Under the pieces are notes generated by a model. It saw only the letters and a program-made list of their open reading frames with translations, was not told the origin of the DNA and searched no databases. The translations under genes and the position numbers were made by a program. 64,000 nucleotides of DNA from Setomelanomma holmii (Eukaryota; Ascomycota; Dothideomycetes; Pleosporales; Phaeosphaeriaceae). Below, one piece after another: positions 11,959 to 22,467 of the stretch. Within the stretch, counting starts at the first letter, position 1. Every line of letters starts with the position of its first letter. The stretch is taken from positions 36,457 to 100,456 of the forward strand of contig ML978269.1 in NCBI GenBank assembly GCA_010015745.1. Reading direction: 5' to 3'.

Positions 11959-13086
11959 CTAATAGCTATAAAAGCCATTACCTGACTTCACACCAAGCTT
12001 TCCTTCCGCAATCATCTTCTTCAAATACTCTCGTGGCGCTTGAGGCAGGCCCTCTCTAGTCTCGGCGTAATGCTCCTCGATGTCTAGCACCACATCTAGT
12101 CCGACAACATCCATCTGCTCACACGGTCCTTTTGGTGTCTTCAGTACTTCTTTGAAGATCGTATCCACTTCTTCGGGAGAAGCGACACCTTCGGCCACAG
12201 TGAGCAGAGCCTCGCGCTTGATTGCTGCCCAGATCCTGTGGGTAGGTCAGTTCACATCCTGGCTATGTTTAGAGCGAAGAGGCAGGACCTGTTGTATATG
12301 TATCCTGTGGAGGACTTGTGGACCTGGAATGGCATAAACTTGTGGAGCTTGCATTGCTCCATCATCAGTGCGATGACCTCTGGAGACGTCTCCTCGCTTC
12401 CCATGACCTCAATCGCTAATGCAACGTTAGTATGACCACTCGCTTTGTTCCAGGCATCGGATTTGACGATGCATACCTGGGGTTTCTGGTGGCCAATCTG
12501 TAACAATGTTAGGATTTGTGCATTGCAATATTTGGGACGGTACGTTCAAGAGTGAAGACTCAGAAACCCTGAGCGATTCTCCAGGTCGACATCTTCGACA
12601 ATATCAGATATTGTGTAGCTGCTTGAATTCGACGCAATGATGGTATCCTTGGAGGCCACATCATTGAGCTCTTTGATGACTTTCTTTTTTAGTTGAAGCG
12701 ACTCAGGAACGCACTGAGCAAGTCAACACAGGACCAAGGGCGTACATCTTGGAAGAAGGCGGTACTTACTTCAAGAACCAACCAAGCGGGCGAAATTGCT
12801 TCCTTGAGACGATTAGATGTGAAGGTGTCCATGTTACCCCATCCGTCTTGGCCTGGTGAGCTAGACTTCCGCAGTCCACGGATATACTCCTGGGCCTTCT
12901 GCAATTGTTGTTCATTCTGGTCAATCAAGTGTACAGGCCGGCGTAGCTGTGACCACTGCACCGGGAGGTCGCGTTAGCTCATGCGCACTTGATCACGCCC
13001 GGCACGCTGGTTACCATGTAGGCAAGGCGAGCACCTTGTGTTCCTGCGCCGACTATTGCGACCGGTTTGCCTCCAATTCCAGCCAT
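11959..13086 (-). CDS. 3-hydroxyacyl-CoA dehydrogenase family protein, possibly inactive
   Basis: Six exons: 13086-12997, 12955-12770, 12713-12548, 12497-12477, 12415-12289 and 12235-11959; about 288 residues. The N-terminal Rossmann motif is VAIVGAGTQGARLAYM. The middle carries TIIASNSSSYTISDIV. The C-terminal domain has STGYIYNRIWAAIKREAL and GLDVVLDIEEHY. The family oxidises 3-hydroxyacyl-CoA or related hydroxy acids with NAD. The join giving the conserved HSYWPPET sequence needs a donor that reads GAACGT instead of GTACGT at 12547. A canonical but weak GTCTTC donor 12 nt upstream would keep the frame while losing SLHSY. Exon 4 is only 21 nt. The first intron (45 nt) and the weak GTCCTG donor after exon 5 are also atypical. 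The gene is either decaying or uses unusual splicing. Confidence 0.75.
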
Positions 13087-13723
13087 TTCGCGTCTGATGA
13101 GTATGTCAGATTATGGAAAGCGTACCGTACACTTCATGCAACGAAGAAGTGGGTAGCATGGCCGGTCTAACTCCCGCGTGTGTGACTAGATTTTGCCCGT
13201 AGCGATTTGCTCACAATAACCGAAAGCCGTTGGAAGCGGGCTTTGGTGGATTAACATCGCTAATCTTGTCTTGATTGCAACGCAAACAGGGTCGATTGTG
13301 GGACGATGTGCAAGGCTTTATGTATTCTCTCATTCTGAACGTTATTAAAATTTGCAGCAGGTCCTCAAGCTGCCAGTGGCATCAGACATTGTGAGTCGTG
13401 CCTCGTAGAACCGAATAGACGAAGAACTAGGCAACTCTATCGTCCCAATTCTCCAAGGACGGGTAGTTTGCATGCAACGCAAGCCCGGACAGTCTTTCAG
13501 AAGACGGGTTGGTGCATGACTCAGGCCACGTCAGGGTGCCATTGACCGCCAATACTCATTAAACGACTGTATTCGGCCCCGCGGAGATGCTCATCAGACA
13601 GGGGCGAGCGGCTCGTTCACATCTGTGGTATATCAAGGACCTTTTCAGGCTCTTGTACACGTCGGTGTCCGAGTCTTGATCTTGTGGTACAACAGACATG
13701 TTTGCGATGGGTATAAACCTTAC
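13087..13723. promoter_or_regulatory. divergent intergenic promoter region
   Basis: Lies between the minus-strand dehydrogenase start (13086) and the plus-strand rhodopsin-domain gene (13724), so it should hold both promoters. I see no clear TATA box or named operator. Confidence 0.35.
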
Positions 13724-14766
13724 ATGCATATAAGAAGCAGACTCTCGAGCTCGACGGTTGAAACAAGCACGAGTGCATCATCTCCTGATGTTGACGATGG
13801 ACGGGCCTTGGGAAGGGCCTTGGGACGGGGATCCAACCTCGAATACCTTTGGAAAGTAGACAAAGGCGGAAACGACGCCTTCCTATTGTGTGCGACTATA
13901 GCTGCAACGTTCGCAATTGTTCTTCGATTCCAAGCACGAGCCTTGAGGGGTACGCGTTTCTGGTGGAACGACTGGCTCATAGTCGTGTCTCTTGTTTTTT
14001 GTTGGTGTTTTACCTCTATCGGTTTTGAAGGTAGATAGCCAGACTCTCGACGACCAGATAAGTTCTGACAGAATGGAGCTGTCCAGAGGGGTAATCCAGG
14101 CTATCACAAGCAGTTCATGACCGACCACGAGTCTACAGTCAATATGATAGTGAGTCAATTGTACCTTAACACCGATACGTCTCTGATGAAGATCAGTTGC
14201 GGGTCATACAGTACGAGGCTTGCGTGTTTGCGATAACATTTGCACGACTAAGTGTCATCTAGCTGTGTTACCGCATTTTGTCCGTTTCGACGCGCATTCG
14301 CACGGCATTAAAAATTATTGGCGTTTCGTCCATCGCATGGTGCATAGCGGTTACTTTGGGAGCTGCCATCCAGTGCATCCCACTTAGTGAATTCTACCAT
14401 GCTCAAGACAATGATTCAGAGAAGCATTGCGTGAACGCGCAGGCAGATTTTCTGGCTACAGAGCTTGTAAATTGTGTGCTTTATATCGCGCTGGTGTGTC
14501 TCCCAATCCCGCTGGTCAGCAAGCTTCGTGAGCGAAGGCGAGTGAAAGGGGCTATTGGTCTGATGCTATTTCTGGGTGGCTTGTAAGTTGTGCGCTGATG
14601 CCTTGAACACACATGTCGACCTTGGCTGCATAGTGTGGCTGTAACCAGTATCCTCCGGATTGCGTACAAGTACCATCCCAAGTCGAAGAATTGTAGGTTT
14701 ACGCAGTATCGGACAGCCAGTCTTATCATTGTCAAAATGGTACGGCTCCGCAGCGCCTCAGGATGA
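13724..14766 (+). pseudogene. fungal rhodopsin-domain (SAT4-type) membrane protein with in-frame stop
   Basis: Exons 13724-14030, 14100-14149, 14197-14582 and 14634-14766 join in frame. Hydrophobic helices are visible: AFLLCATIAATFAIVLRF, WLIVVSLVFCW, VSSIAWCIAVTLGAAIQC and CVLYIALVCLPIPLVSKL, then VAVTSILRIAYKY. The WWNDWLIV and AAIQCIPLSEFY elements are hallmarks of the Pezizomycotina rhodopsin-domain family of seven-helix plasma-membrane proteins, whose ligands are mostly unknown. A TAG at 14260-14262 interrupts the frame between FARLSVI and LCYRILSVS; TGG to TAG would explain it. The last helix is also poorly formed. Both point to a pseudogene. Confidence 0.6.
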
Positions 14767-15040
14767 GCATGGCGCAGGCAAGCATATGAACGCCAGGCTT
14801 GGAGTCCTTCCAGATGTAGAAGAGAGCCAGGAGGCTGTTGGGCCAGTTGTAGATTTGAGCCGTCAAAGTGCGAGCCACAAAGTCGAGGGTCGAAAGCTTG
14901 CTGCTGTGGCCGATACTCGGGAAGACGGGAGTGAGCGTAGTGGTTGCGTGTAAGATAGGGGATCATCCTCGAGATGCTGAAAAGTAGGTCATCGTCCTCT
15001 CGAGGGAAGCTCTGGCAACATCTGGTCGGTCTGCGATCAT
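14732..15040 (-). pseudogene. unidentified helical protein remnant with in-frame TGA
   Basis: A minus-strand frame from ATG 15040 reads IADRPDVARASLERTMTYF, is cut by TGA at 14965-14963, then continues cleanly through LTPVFPSIGHSSKLSTLDF, AQIYNWPNSLLALFYIWKD and HMLACAMLILRRCG to a stop at 14734-14732. The sense on both sides of the TGA looks coding, and CGA to TGA is a simple transition. It overlaps the end of the rhodopsin-domain remnant tail to tail. An upstream exon between 15040 and 15250 is possible but not resolved. The family is not recognised. Confidence 0.4.
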
Positions 15041-15323
15041 TTAGGAATGACCATATGTTGAAAAGTTGAAAAGTGAAGATGACCGTGATGGGATTTCTGG
15101 TGAAGTCAGATGTGAGATGCGGCAGAAGCAGGGTCCAGATCTGATGGGCAGATAGCCAGTAGCAGTGCGGCGGATTACGTAGGGATGGGCGGGGAGTAAT
15201 CGGCTCCGTAGGAGGGGCGCAATCGGCAAGGCTGCCGGAGCTCTTCATTAATTGCGACCTAATCGCCGCATTTCGCCAGCACAATGCGCTGCCGCTATCG
15301 CGCTCACAAACTTCACCCACTGC

Positions 15324-17726
15324 ATGCCTCTGGTACGATTTAACCTCAAGGGATCCTGCACGCCCACCCGCACCACCCTAGCAACTGCGCCTACCCGTCG
15401 ACCGCCACCACGAGCCACTGCCCTTCCACGATCCGCACCTCGAGCGCAACTGCGCAAATTTCACGCATCGATCCTTGCTATGGACGGCCAGAATGTATCG
15501 GGGGCTTCTGCCTCGTCAGGTGACGGACTGAAGCTTACCAACAGGCTGAAGGAGAGTCGAAGCCCATATGTTCGGGGCCACATGAACAACCCAGTCGCAT
15601 GGCAGATATGGGGACCCGAGGCTCTCGAGCTGGCAAAGAAGTCGAACAGGCTCATCTTCATCAGCATCGGATACGCAGCCTGCCACTGGTGTCACGTCAT
15701 GGAGCGTGAGTCGTTCGAGAATCAGGAAGTCGCGACCATTCTCAACGAGAGTTTCATACCCATCAAGATCGATCGTGAGGAGCGGCCAGACGTAGATCGC
15801 ATATACATGAACTACGTACAGGCTACTACGGGCGGGGGCGGATGGCCGCTTAACGTGTTCATCACGCCCGACCTCGAACCGATCTTCGGTGGCACCTACT
15901 GGCCGGGGCCTGGTTCGACCATGGCTATGGAGGGACACGCGGGGTTCGTGGGCATACTGGAGAAGATTCGTGATGTGTGGCAGAACCAGCGACAGCGATG
16001 CCTGGACTCAGCTAAGGAGATCACCGCTCAGCTCCGCGAGTTTGCAGAGGACGGGAACATCAGCAGAAAGGATGGCGCAGAACGTGATCCTCTGGACCTG
16101 GAGTTGCTCGACGAGGCATACGAACATTTCAAGTTGCGGTATGACTCGGCACATGCAGGCTTCGGGGGTGCGCCCAAGTTTCCGACTCCTTCGAACCTCC
16201 ACTTCCTCCTAAAGCTAGCTTACTATCCGAGAGAAGTAACTGAAGTCATCGGGACCGAGGACGTTGCGACTGCGCAGGAGATGGTGCTAGCGACGCTGGA
16301 CAACATGAACAAAGGCGGCATACACGACCAGATCGGTAACGGGTTCGCACGCTACTCTGTGACCAAGGACTGGAGCCTGCCACATTTTGAGAAGATGCTG
16401 TATGACCAAGCACAACTACTCCCCGCCTACCTGGACGCGTACCTGACGACCAAGCGATCCGATCTCCTCGATGCTGTCCACGATATCGCCACATACCTAA
16501 TATCCGCCCCAATGCACGCCGAGAGTGGAGGTTTCTTCTCGTCCGAGGACGCCGATTCACTCTACAGACCAAATGACCAAGAGAAGCGAGAAGGCGCCTT
16601 CTACGTATGGACACTTAAGGAGTTCCAGGGGATCCTAGGAGATCGCGATGCTGAAATTCTTGCACGCTACTACAACGTCAGGGACGAAGGCAATGTTGCG
16701 CCAGAACACGATGCACATGATGAGCTCATTAACCAGAACGTCCTAGCAGTCAACAAAAACACATCGACCGGTATTGCCAAGCAGTTTGCGCTATCAGAAA
16801 AAGAGGTCCAGAAGATATTACAAGGCGGGCGGCAAAAGCTCTTTGATCACAGAAATAAGGAGCGTCCACGGCCTGCGTTGGACGACAAGATCGTCGTTTC
16901 CTGGAATGGTCTGGCGATCGGTGCGTTAGCACGGACAGCTGTCGCACTGCCATCGCAAGATTCTGCAACTTCATCAAGATACCTTGCTGCAGCCAAGAAA
17001 GCAGCCAGCTTCATCCGAAAGGAGCTGTACAACTCTACCCAACAAACACTCACCCGCGTCTACCGCGGAGGGCCCGGCGATGCACCAGGCTTCGCTGACG
17101 ATTACGCGTACCTGATTTCAGGTCTGATCGACCTCTACGAAGCGACGTTCGACACCTCATACCTACAGTGGGCTGATGAGCTGCAGAAGTCACAGATCAA
17201 GCTCTTCTGGGACAAGCAGCACCTCGGGTTCTATTCAACACCAGAAAACCAGACTGACCTCATTCTGCGGCTAAAGGATGGCATGGACAATGCAGAGCCT
17301 GGTACCAACGGCGTGTCAGCGCGGAATCTGGACAGGTTAGGCGCGCTACTCGAGGATGAAGACTACACCACGATGGCACGGGAGACGGCGAGTGCATTCG
17401 AGGCGGAGATCATGCAACATCCTTTCCTATTCCCCAGTATGATGGACGCAGTCGTTGCTGGGAAGCTGGGCTTGCGACATGTTGTCATCACTGGCACTGG
17501 GGATCGCGTCGACCGATGGCTGCGAAATTACCGCGAGAAGCCCTCAGCTCTCAGTACTATAAGCCGAGTCAGCACTGATTCTGGAGACTGGTTGAAGCAG
17601 CGCAATCCGCTGGTCAAGACCATGGATGCTGGAAAGGAGGGTGTCATGGTCTGCGAAAAAGGATCGTGCAAGGATGAGTTGAGCATGGGTGTGGCAGATC
17701 TCAGGGACGCTGTGCCGCAGTTATGA
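15324..17726 (+). CDS. thioredoxin-fold DUF255 (SPATA20/YyaL-type) protein
   Basis: Single exon, 800 residues from the ATG at 15324; the open frame extends upstream without another ATG. The thioredoxin-like domain (about residues 60-220) includes LIFISIGYAACHWCHVMERES, with the CxxC pair C120/C123, and KIDREERPDVDRIYMNYVQ, TGGGGWPLNVFITPD. A six-hairpin glycosidase-like helical region follows: KGGIHDQIGNGFARYSVTKDW, PHFEKMLYDQA and VVSWNGLAIGALARTA. The Arg/Pro/Thr-rich first 50 residues lack acidic residues and resemble a mitochondrial presequence. If translation starts at the ATG at 15481 instead, this is lost. The family is ancient and its reaction is not established. It is intact, unlike the genes to its left. 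Confidence 0.92.
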   Translation: MPLVRFNLKGSCTPTRTTLATAPTRRPPPRATALPRSAPRAQLRKFHASILAMDGQNVSGASASSGDGLKLTNRLKESRSPYVRGHMNNPVAWQIWGPEALELAKKSNRLIFISIGYAACHWCHVMERESFENQEVATILNESFIPIKIDREERPDVDRIYMNYVQATTGGGGWPLNVFITPDLEPIFGGTYWPGPGSTMAMEGHAGFVGILEKIRDVWQNQRQRCLDSAKEITAQLREFAEDGNISRKDGAERDPLDLELLDEAYEHFKLRYDSAHAGFGGAPKFPTPSNLHFLLKLAYYPREVTEVIGTEDVATAQEMVLATLDNMNKGGIHDQIGNGFARYSVTKDWSLPHFEKMLYDQAQLLPAYLDAYLTTKRSDLLDAVHDIATYLISAPMHAESGGFFSSEDADSLYRPNDQEKREGAFYVWTLKEFQGILGDRDAEILARYYNVRDEGNVAPEHDAHDELINQNVLAVNKNTSTGIAKQFALSEKEVQKILQGGRQKLFDHRNKERPRPALDDKIVVSWNGLAIGALARTAVALPSQDSATSSRYLAAAKKAASFIRKELYNSTQQTLTRVYRGGPGDAPGFADDYAYLISGLIDLYEATFDTSYLQWADELQKSQIKLFWDKQHLGFYSTPENQTDLILRLKDGMDNAEPGTNGVSARNLDRLGALLEDEDYTTMARETASAFEAEIMQHPFLFPSMMDAVVAGKLGLRHVVITGTGDRVDRWLRNYREKPSALSTISRVSTDSGDWLKQRNPLVKTMDAGKEGVMVCEKGSCKDELSMGVADLRDAVPQL

Positions 17727-19446
17727 TGAATCTGCTGAAGGCAACAGTGTGGCGTTCCAGGGACTAGACGGCAACATTACATTGTTGAACAGCCGACGAT
17801 GAATGCAAGGAGTTCTCAATGCACATGTCCTGCTTGCGACCAGGCCCCGAACTCAACCCTTTGTATCACCACATCGAAAGCCTCAATGTACCTCGCCCGA
17901 CACCTGGCGCGCCAATGATCCTCACGTCTTGCCAGGTTGAGCATGACAGCCCAGGCCCAGAGCCGCGGTCCTGTATGTCTTGCTCGGTCGACGCATGCTC
18001 TTCATGCAAATGACGCTGTGGAGGTGGGGCCATCGTGATCCACTGCTGTATCTGGAAGCCCTGTCCCAGACAATTGGACACGCGACCACTTGCGCGTGCT
18101 AACAGCTGATGTGGATATTCCTTGAAACGGCACTTTCGCCGAGAGGGAGCACTCGGTTAACAAGCCGAAGAACGTGGCTGATCTGGCACCCATGCTAACT
18201 GTTGACGAAGTGTTTTTAATGTACATGAGGCGGAAGTCGATTCGACCTTTGCCTCAGGCCTAGATCGTGAAGATGACAGCATGCAGGTCGACAGACGATG
18301 TCACTGTACATTAGTATTTGACATCGGAAGAATCTACTGATTCTTGCTCAAACAAAAAGCCACATTGCCTGGACTTGTGTTAAATTGCATGTTCAATTTA
18401 AAATATTCTGAACTCGAATTTCTTCACGAACAAATCGCTGACTTCGCGCTTCCTCCTATATCTCGGCTCTGTCTGTTGACCATGTGTTTCAGACAGACTT
18501 TTGCTTGCCCTGGAGGTGCTTCTGTAATGACAGCCCGAGTTATCATGGACGCCACGGGGCAGGTGGCACGTGGTGTTTCAATAGTTTGTCCACAAAGTCG
18601 GAAACGATCGCAGACTTCAAGCCTTACATGGCGCAGATGCGCAAGGTGCAAGGATGTCCATGAGTACAGTGTGATGGTGAGAAAGACAGTCGTCTTTACA
18701 AATGGTGCTATCTCCAGATGTTCTGTGGCGTTCAACTGTGTGACCAGGACGGAAGATCTCGACCTCAACCCTGGCTAGCACGATGCGTGTAAATTTCGAT
18801 CAGTGTAGGATAGAGCACATGACATCTAGGTACAAGGCGTCTGGCATATTGCGAAACGCATGTCTTGGCCACTTACGTGGTGGTGAAGTCGCACAGGCCA
18901 AATGAAGGAGGACAGGATGTGAGGGGCGCCTTCACAATGAGCGCAAGCGTGCCTGCCAAGCCGTCTCCAAACATGGGCAGCGCAGAGGTTGTACCTGGCG
19001 TCGATCTCGAACGTCATCAATCTGATTGGTTGAATCGAGGGAGTTTCAACATGCGGCCGCCCCACGAATGATGGCACCTCTTCCCTTCATCAAATAGCGA
19101 CAGAAACGTCCTCGATTGCTATTGTCCTCGGCGCGTTGATGGAGAGACCTTGTAGTAGATAGTCGTGACTGTTTGTTCCGCGGCGTAGTATCGTGAAGCT
19201 GTGATTCACATAGTCCACTATAAAGCCTAGAGAATTTTTCCGCACAGAGGAAGCCTTCGTACTACATGCCCTCGAGAACTAAACCTCGGGTACGCCACCT
19301 TACTGCCAGAGTGCTTGCTGGGTAATTCCACTACAGCTCGGTCGTGATTGGTCGTTTGATGCCGTGAAGGGCAGGTGCAGTGCAAGTCTAGTCCTCCGTT
19401 TGTCACTTCAAGGCAGTCGCGCCTGCCTCATTTCTTGACCGTGCTG
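17727..19446. other. intergenic stretch without a recognisable gene
   Basis: Several short ORFs on both strands, none with motifs, ATG context and splice sites that fit together. The right end leads into the promoter of the CAP gene. Confidence 0.4.
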
Positions 19447-19455
19447 TATATAAAT
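19447..19455 (+). promoter_or_regulatory. TATA box of the CAP gene
   Basis: TATATAAAT at 19447-19455 is the only good TATA element upstream of the secreted CAP gene. It is followed by a CT-rich leader of the kind seen near strong fungal transcription starts. Confidence 0.5.
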
Positions 19456-19655
19456 CTCGACCGCCCTGTCTCTCACACTCTTCCCACCTTTTGAACCACC
19501 ACCACCCACATTCATTTCATTCGCAGCCTTCCCTGGAGCAGCTTGTCTGAACGGGACCACACTCGCTACCATCTTTGTCCAGCTACACACTTTCTTTGCC
19601 TCGAGCGCGCCACGGTCGCACTCCTGCAGACAGCTTGCTCCGCGGAGAGAATCAT

Positions 19656-19784
19656 GTAAGCCACTCCGACCTCATCGTCACCTCTCCGCACTCTACACTG
19701 TGGCGAGCTTGTCGAGCATGTATATATACATGCGCTTGAGCGCGTCTTCTCACCGCAAGTGAGCAGTACTAACCTGCTGTACAG
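19656..19784 (+). other. probable 5' UTR intron of the CAP gene
   Basis: GTAAGC at 19656, a canonical ACTAAC branch site ending at 19773 and ACAG at 19781-19784 define a 129-nt intron in the leader. Splicing would leave about 90 nt between the junction and the start codon. Confidence 0.55.
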
Positions 19785-19873
19785 CTGTCCGCCTCTTTCA
19801 TCAACGGTGATCTGAGATCCCAATTCCAAGCCTTCGACAAGTTCCAGACCCAAGCTCTTCAAGGAAAGCGACA

Positions 19874-20923
19874 ATGCGTTCTTCTGTCCTTCTCGCTTCT
19901 GCTCTGGTGGTGGGCGCCCTCGCGAGGCCGCACAAGCATCCTCGAGAGCGCAAGTATCGTGTCCACACCGATGTCGAGGTCGAGGTCGTCACGGTTGTGG
20001 TGACCATTACCGCGCCCTCCGAGCAGGCAAGTTCGACGTCGTCCGCAATCTCTACCACTCCCACTCCCGTGCCCCAGCCAAAGCCCACGCAGGCGTACAA
20101 GCCTCATCCTGCCAAGCCTTCTTCTGTCCCCAGTATCTTCAGTCAGCCTCCCATGCGAACTCCTACCCCGGAGGCACGACCACAGACATCGCCGGAGGCT
20201 CCCCCAGCCCCATCTCCAGCTCCGGCTCCTGCTTCTTCGTCCCAGCCTGCGCCCAAGCCATCGCCGGCACCATCACAGCAAGCCGAGGTGAGACCCCAGC
20301 CAAGTTCGGTGTCTGTCGCTCGCATACCATCCAGCGCTGCTCCGGCTCCTCAGCCAAGTGCGCCATCTGGCGATCACCTGTCAGGCCCTGACCAGGCTTA
20401 TCTGTCTTCTGGAGCCGACTACCAGGCTGCCGTGTTGTACCACCACAACGCGGCTCGCGCCAACCATGACGCTTCACCATTGACCTGGGACGACGCGTGC
20501 GAGAACAATGCACGCATTGCCGCTCAGAAGTGTACCTTCGAGCACTACATCCCCGATGGAGTTGGCCAAGGTCAGAATTTGTTCACTGTGTCCGGTCAAG
20601 CCTTCAACGTCACTGCTGCTATCACTGAGAGCTGGTATAAGGGCGAGCTCCAGCCAATGCTGCCGTACTTTGGCCAGGCGGACATTCCGGACAGCGTATT
20701 CCACAGCGTTGGCCATCTGACTCAGCTGGTTTGGAAGGGAACGACCAAGGTTGGCTGCGTCTCGATTGATTGCGGAGACAGGATGATTGTCGGCGGTTCC
20801 ACCTCATCGATGAACAAGTACACCGTCTGCAACTATGCTCCAGCAGGCAACATCGGCGGCCGCTATGCTGAGAATGTCGTCGTCCCCATCTCCACAACCA
20901 ACCTCGGCGGCTGGGCTGATTAG
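19874..20923 (+). CDS. secreted CAP-domain (SCP/PR-1-like) protein
   Basis: Single exon, 349 residues. A signal peptide, MRSSVLLASALVVGALA, is followed by a Pro/Ser/Ala-rich linker of about 150 residues and a CAP domain from about residue 180. CAP hallmarks are visible: AVLYHHNAARANHDASPLTWD, ARIAAQKCTFEH, GQGQNLF, ITESWYKGE, SVGHLTQLVWKGTTKVGC and YTVCNYAPAGNIGGRY, with the active-site-like His and Glu residues and paired cysteines. Fungal family members bind sterols or fatty acids and act outside the cell or in the wall; that is family knowledge. The long Pro-rich linker suggests wall anchoring or heavy O-glycosylation. Confidence 0.93.
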   Translation: MRSSVLLASALVVGALARPHKHPRERKYRVHTDVEVEVVTVVVTITAPSEQASSTSSAISTTPTPVPQPKPTQAYKPHPAKPSSVPSIFSQPPMRTPTPEARPQTSPEAPPAPSPAPAPASSSQPAPKPSPAPSQQAEVRPQPSSVSVARIPSSAAPAPQPSAPSGDHLSGPDQAYLSSGADYQAAVLYHHNAARANHDASPLTWDDACENNARIAAQKCTFEHYIPDGVGQGQNLFTVSGQAFNVTAAITESWYKGELQPMLPYFGQADIPDSVFHSVGHLTQLVWKGTTKVGCVSIDCGDRMIVGGSTSSMNKYTVCNYAPAGNIGGRYAENVVVPISTTNLGGWAD

Positions 20924-21870
20924 GCGTCTTTCAAGCCCTCTTTTTGGTCGTGTTATCATCTCTTACGTGGTACCACATACTCTCCTTCAGCACTACGCGG
21001 ATATCGTCGAGACAGCCAGCCAGACTGGCTGCATGGGAAATGTCGGATTACAAGCCTTGTGTTCGTCCGCGACAATGGTCTGGGTCTGATTAGCACGACG
21101 GCAGCCGCTATCATAGGTACTTCCAAGTGTACATACTTTGATTCAATGACCGTCCGGACACGCGCCTCAGGTTGTTCAATGTCGAATGAATATGATGATC
21201 TACGCTTGCTCAATGCTTTTCCTCATTGCGCAACATGTACTTGATGAAGGTCAAAAGATGTTCGAGAATGCAGCCCAGATATGCTTACCTCGCGATGTGG
21301 CTGGGAAGTTGACATTCAAATGAAGACGCGTCTCATTTACTCCACGAACACGGCAAGCGCAATTAGCTTAGAATTATGGCAATGCACACTTATGTACGGC
21401 TCGTAGGGTTTGTGAAAACAATGTTGCAGATGGCAGTTAGATGTGTGTGACGCGTTCAACCGCGCAGGAAGCGATTCGCGTCTGACCTTTGCCGAGGTTT
21501 GGACCGTTCCTTTGTCAACCACCATACTGCAGTCGTGCTCGATATTAAACTTCGTCAAGTCCAGCTCATGAAATTTCCATCAAGATGATGCCGACAGCAC
21601 ATCCACAGGCACGCAAGCACTCTGCCAGGGACTAGATGGTAGGCGAAACACAACCGCCTTTGGTAGTTTTCCTGGGGTGGGATTTCTCTCAGCCACGCAT
21701 TTGTCAGCTCACAATCCTGAAATGAACAGTCCCAAAAACTGAGCCCATCAATGCACTCAACGCCCACAATCTCTTCAAAATAGGAAATGCGGTTTTTATC
21801 AGCAAGTAATCCAACAGAACTCGATAATGAGGGTTTAAGATATTCCAAAGTACGATTGACCACAACACAA
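20924..21870. other. 3' regions between two convergent genes
   Basis: Convergent 3' UTRs of the CAP gene (plus) and the GFA-family gene (minus). No gene recognised. A TGTACATA lies at 21128-21135, which matches a Puf3-type UGUANAUA element in the plus-strand transcript, but this may be chance. Confidence 0.4.
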
Positions 21871-22467
21871 TCATTGTCCATCTCCACCAACACCATCGTG
21901 CAAACTCTTCCAGCTCTTTCCTGCCGTATAATACGCCCCATCAACATGCTCCTGCACATCCGCCGGCCTCAACCACGCACATCGATCTTTCTCAAAAGTC
22001 TCAATGCGCGGCTTGAACTTGGTCTCCTGGAGCTTGTAGTCGTCAATGGTGCCAATTCGGGGAATGCTGGCGCCGGGATAGCCGCTGCTTCGGCGATACA
22101 TGAGGGTGCCGCAGACGCTACAGAAGCTGTTTTCCATGTAGTTTCCGGTGGCGACGGTGTTCTTTTGACGGAAACGAGTCAGTTTTGATTCGCCACGGAC
22201 GTGTTTGAGGTGTGTATCCTTGACGACAAAGTTGGAGGCGAACATGCTAGATGGTATAGTCAGTGCGATGTTTCGAGTTGGTGACATATTAGCTTACCTT
22301 GCAGTGATCTTTCGACAGTCTGTGCAATGGCATATGAACGTGTCGACCAGACCTTCACCCTCGGATGGAACTTCGATCTGCACAGCACCACAATAGCACG
22401 TGGCCGTGGCTGTCCCGTTCTTCTCTCCGTGTGCGCCTTCTGACGGTAGAAGGATCTTCTCACTCAT
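21871..22467 (-). CDS. GFA/CENP-V family zinc protein
   Basis: Two exons, 22467-22298 and 22246-21871, giving 181 residues; a GTAAGC donor and CTAG acceptor join DCRKITA to SMFASNF. The zinc ligands of the glutathione-dependent formaldehyde-activating (GFA) fold are all present: CYC at 24-26, CHCTDC at 46-51, and SFCSVCG. The ATG at 22467 is the first in frame after non-ATG codons. Most fungal members are Mss4-like carbon-sulfur lyase relatives of unproven substrate; formaldehyde-glutathione chemistry is only an inference from the family name. It appears intact. Confidence 0.9.

Noticed and set aside
14481..15320. 279-codon minus-strand open frame
   Set aside because: Its left half is antisense to the receptor-like exon and the right half lacks motifs. 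The frame with LTPVFPSIGHSSKL fits coding sense better in the overlapping part.
18002..18778. Short ORFs on both strands between DUF255 and CAP genes
   Set aside because: No signal peptide, domain or splice-compatible partner; treated as chance.
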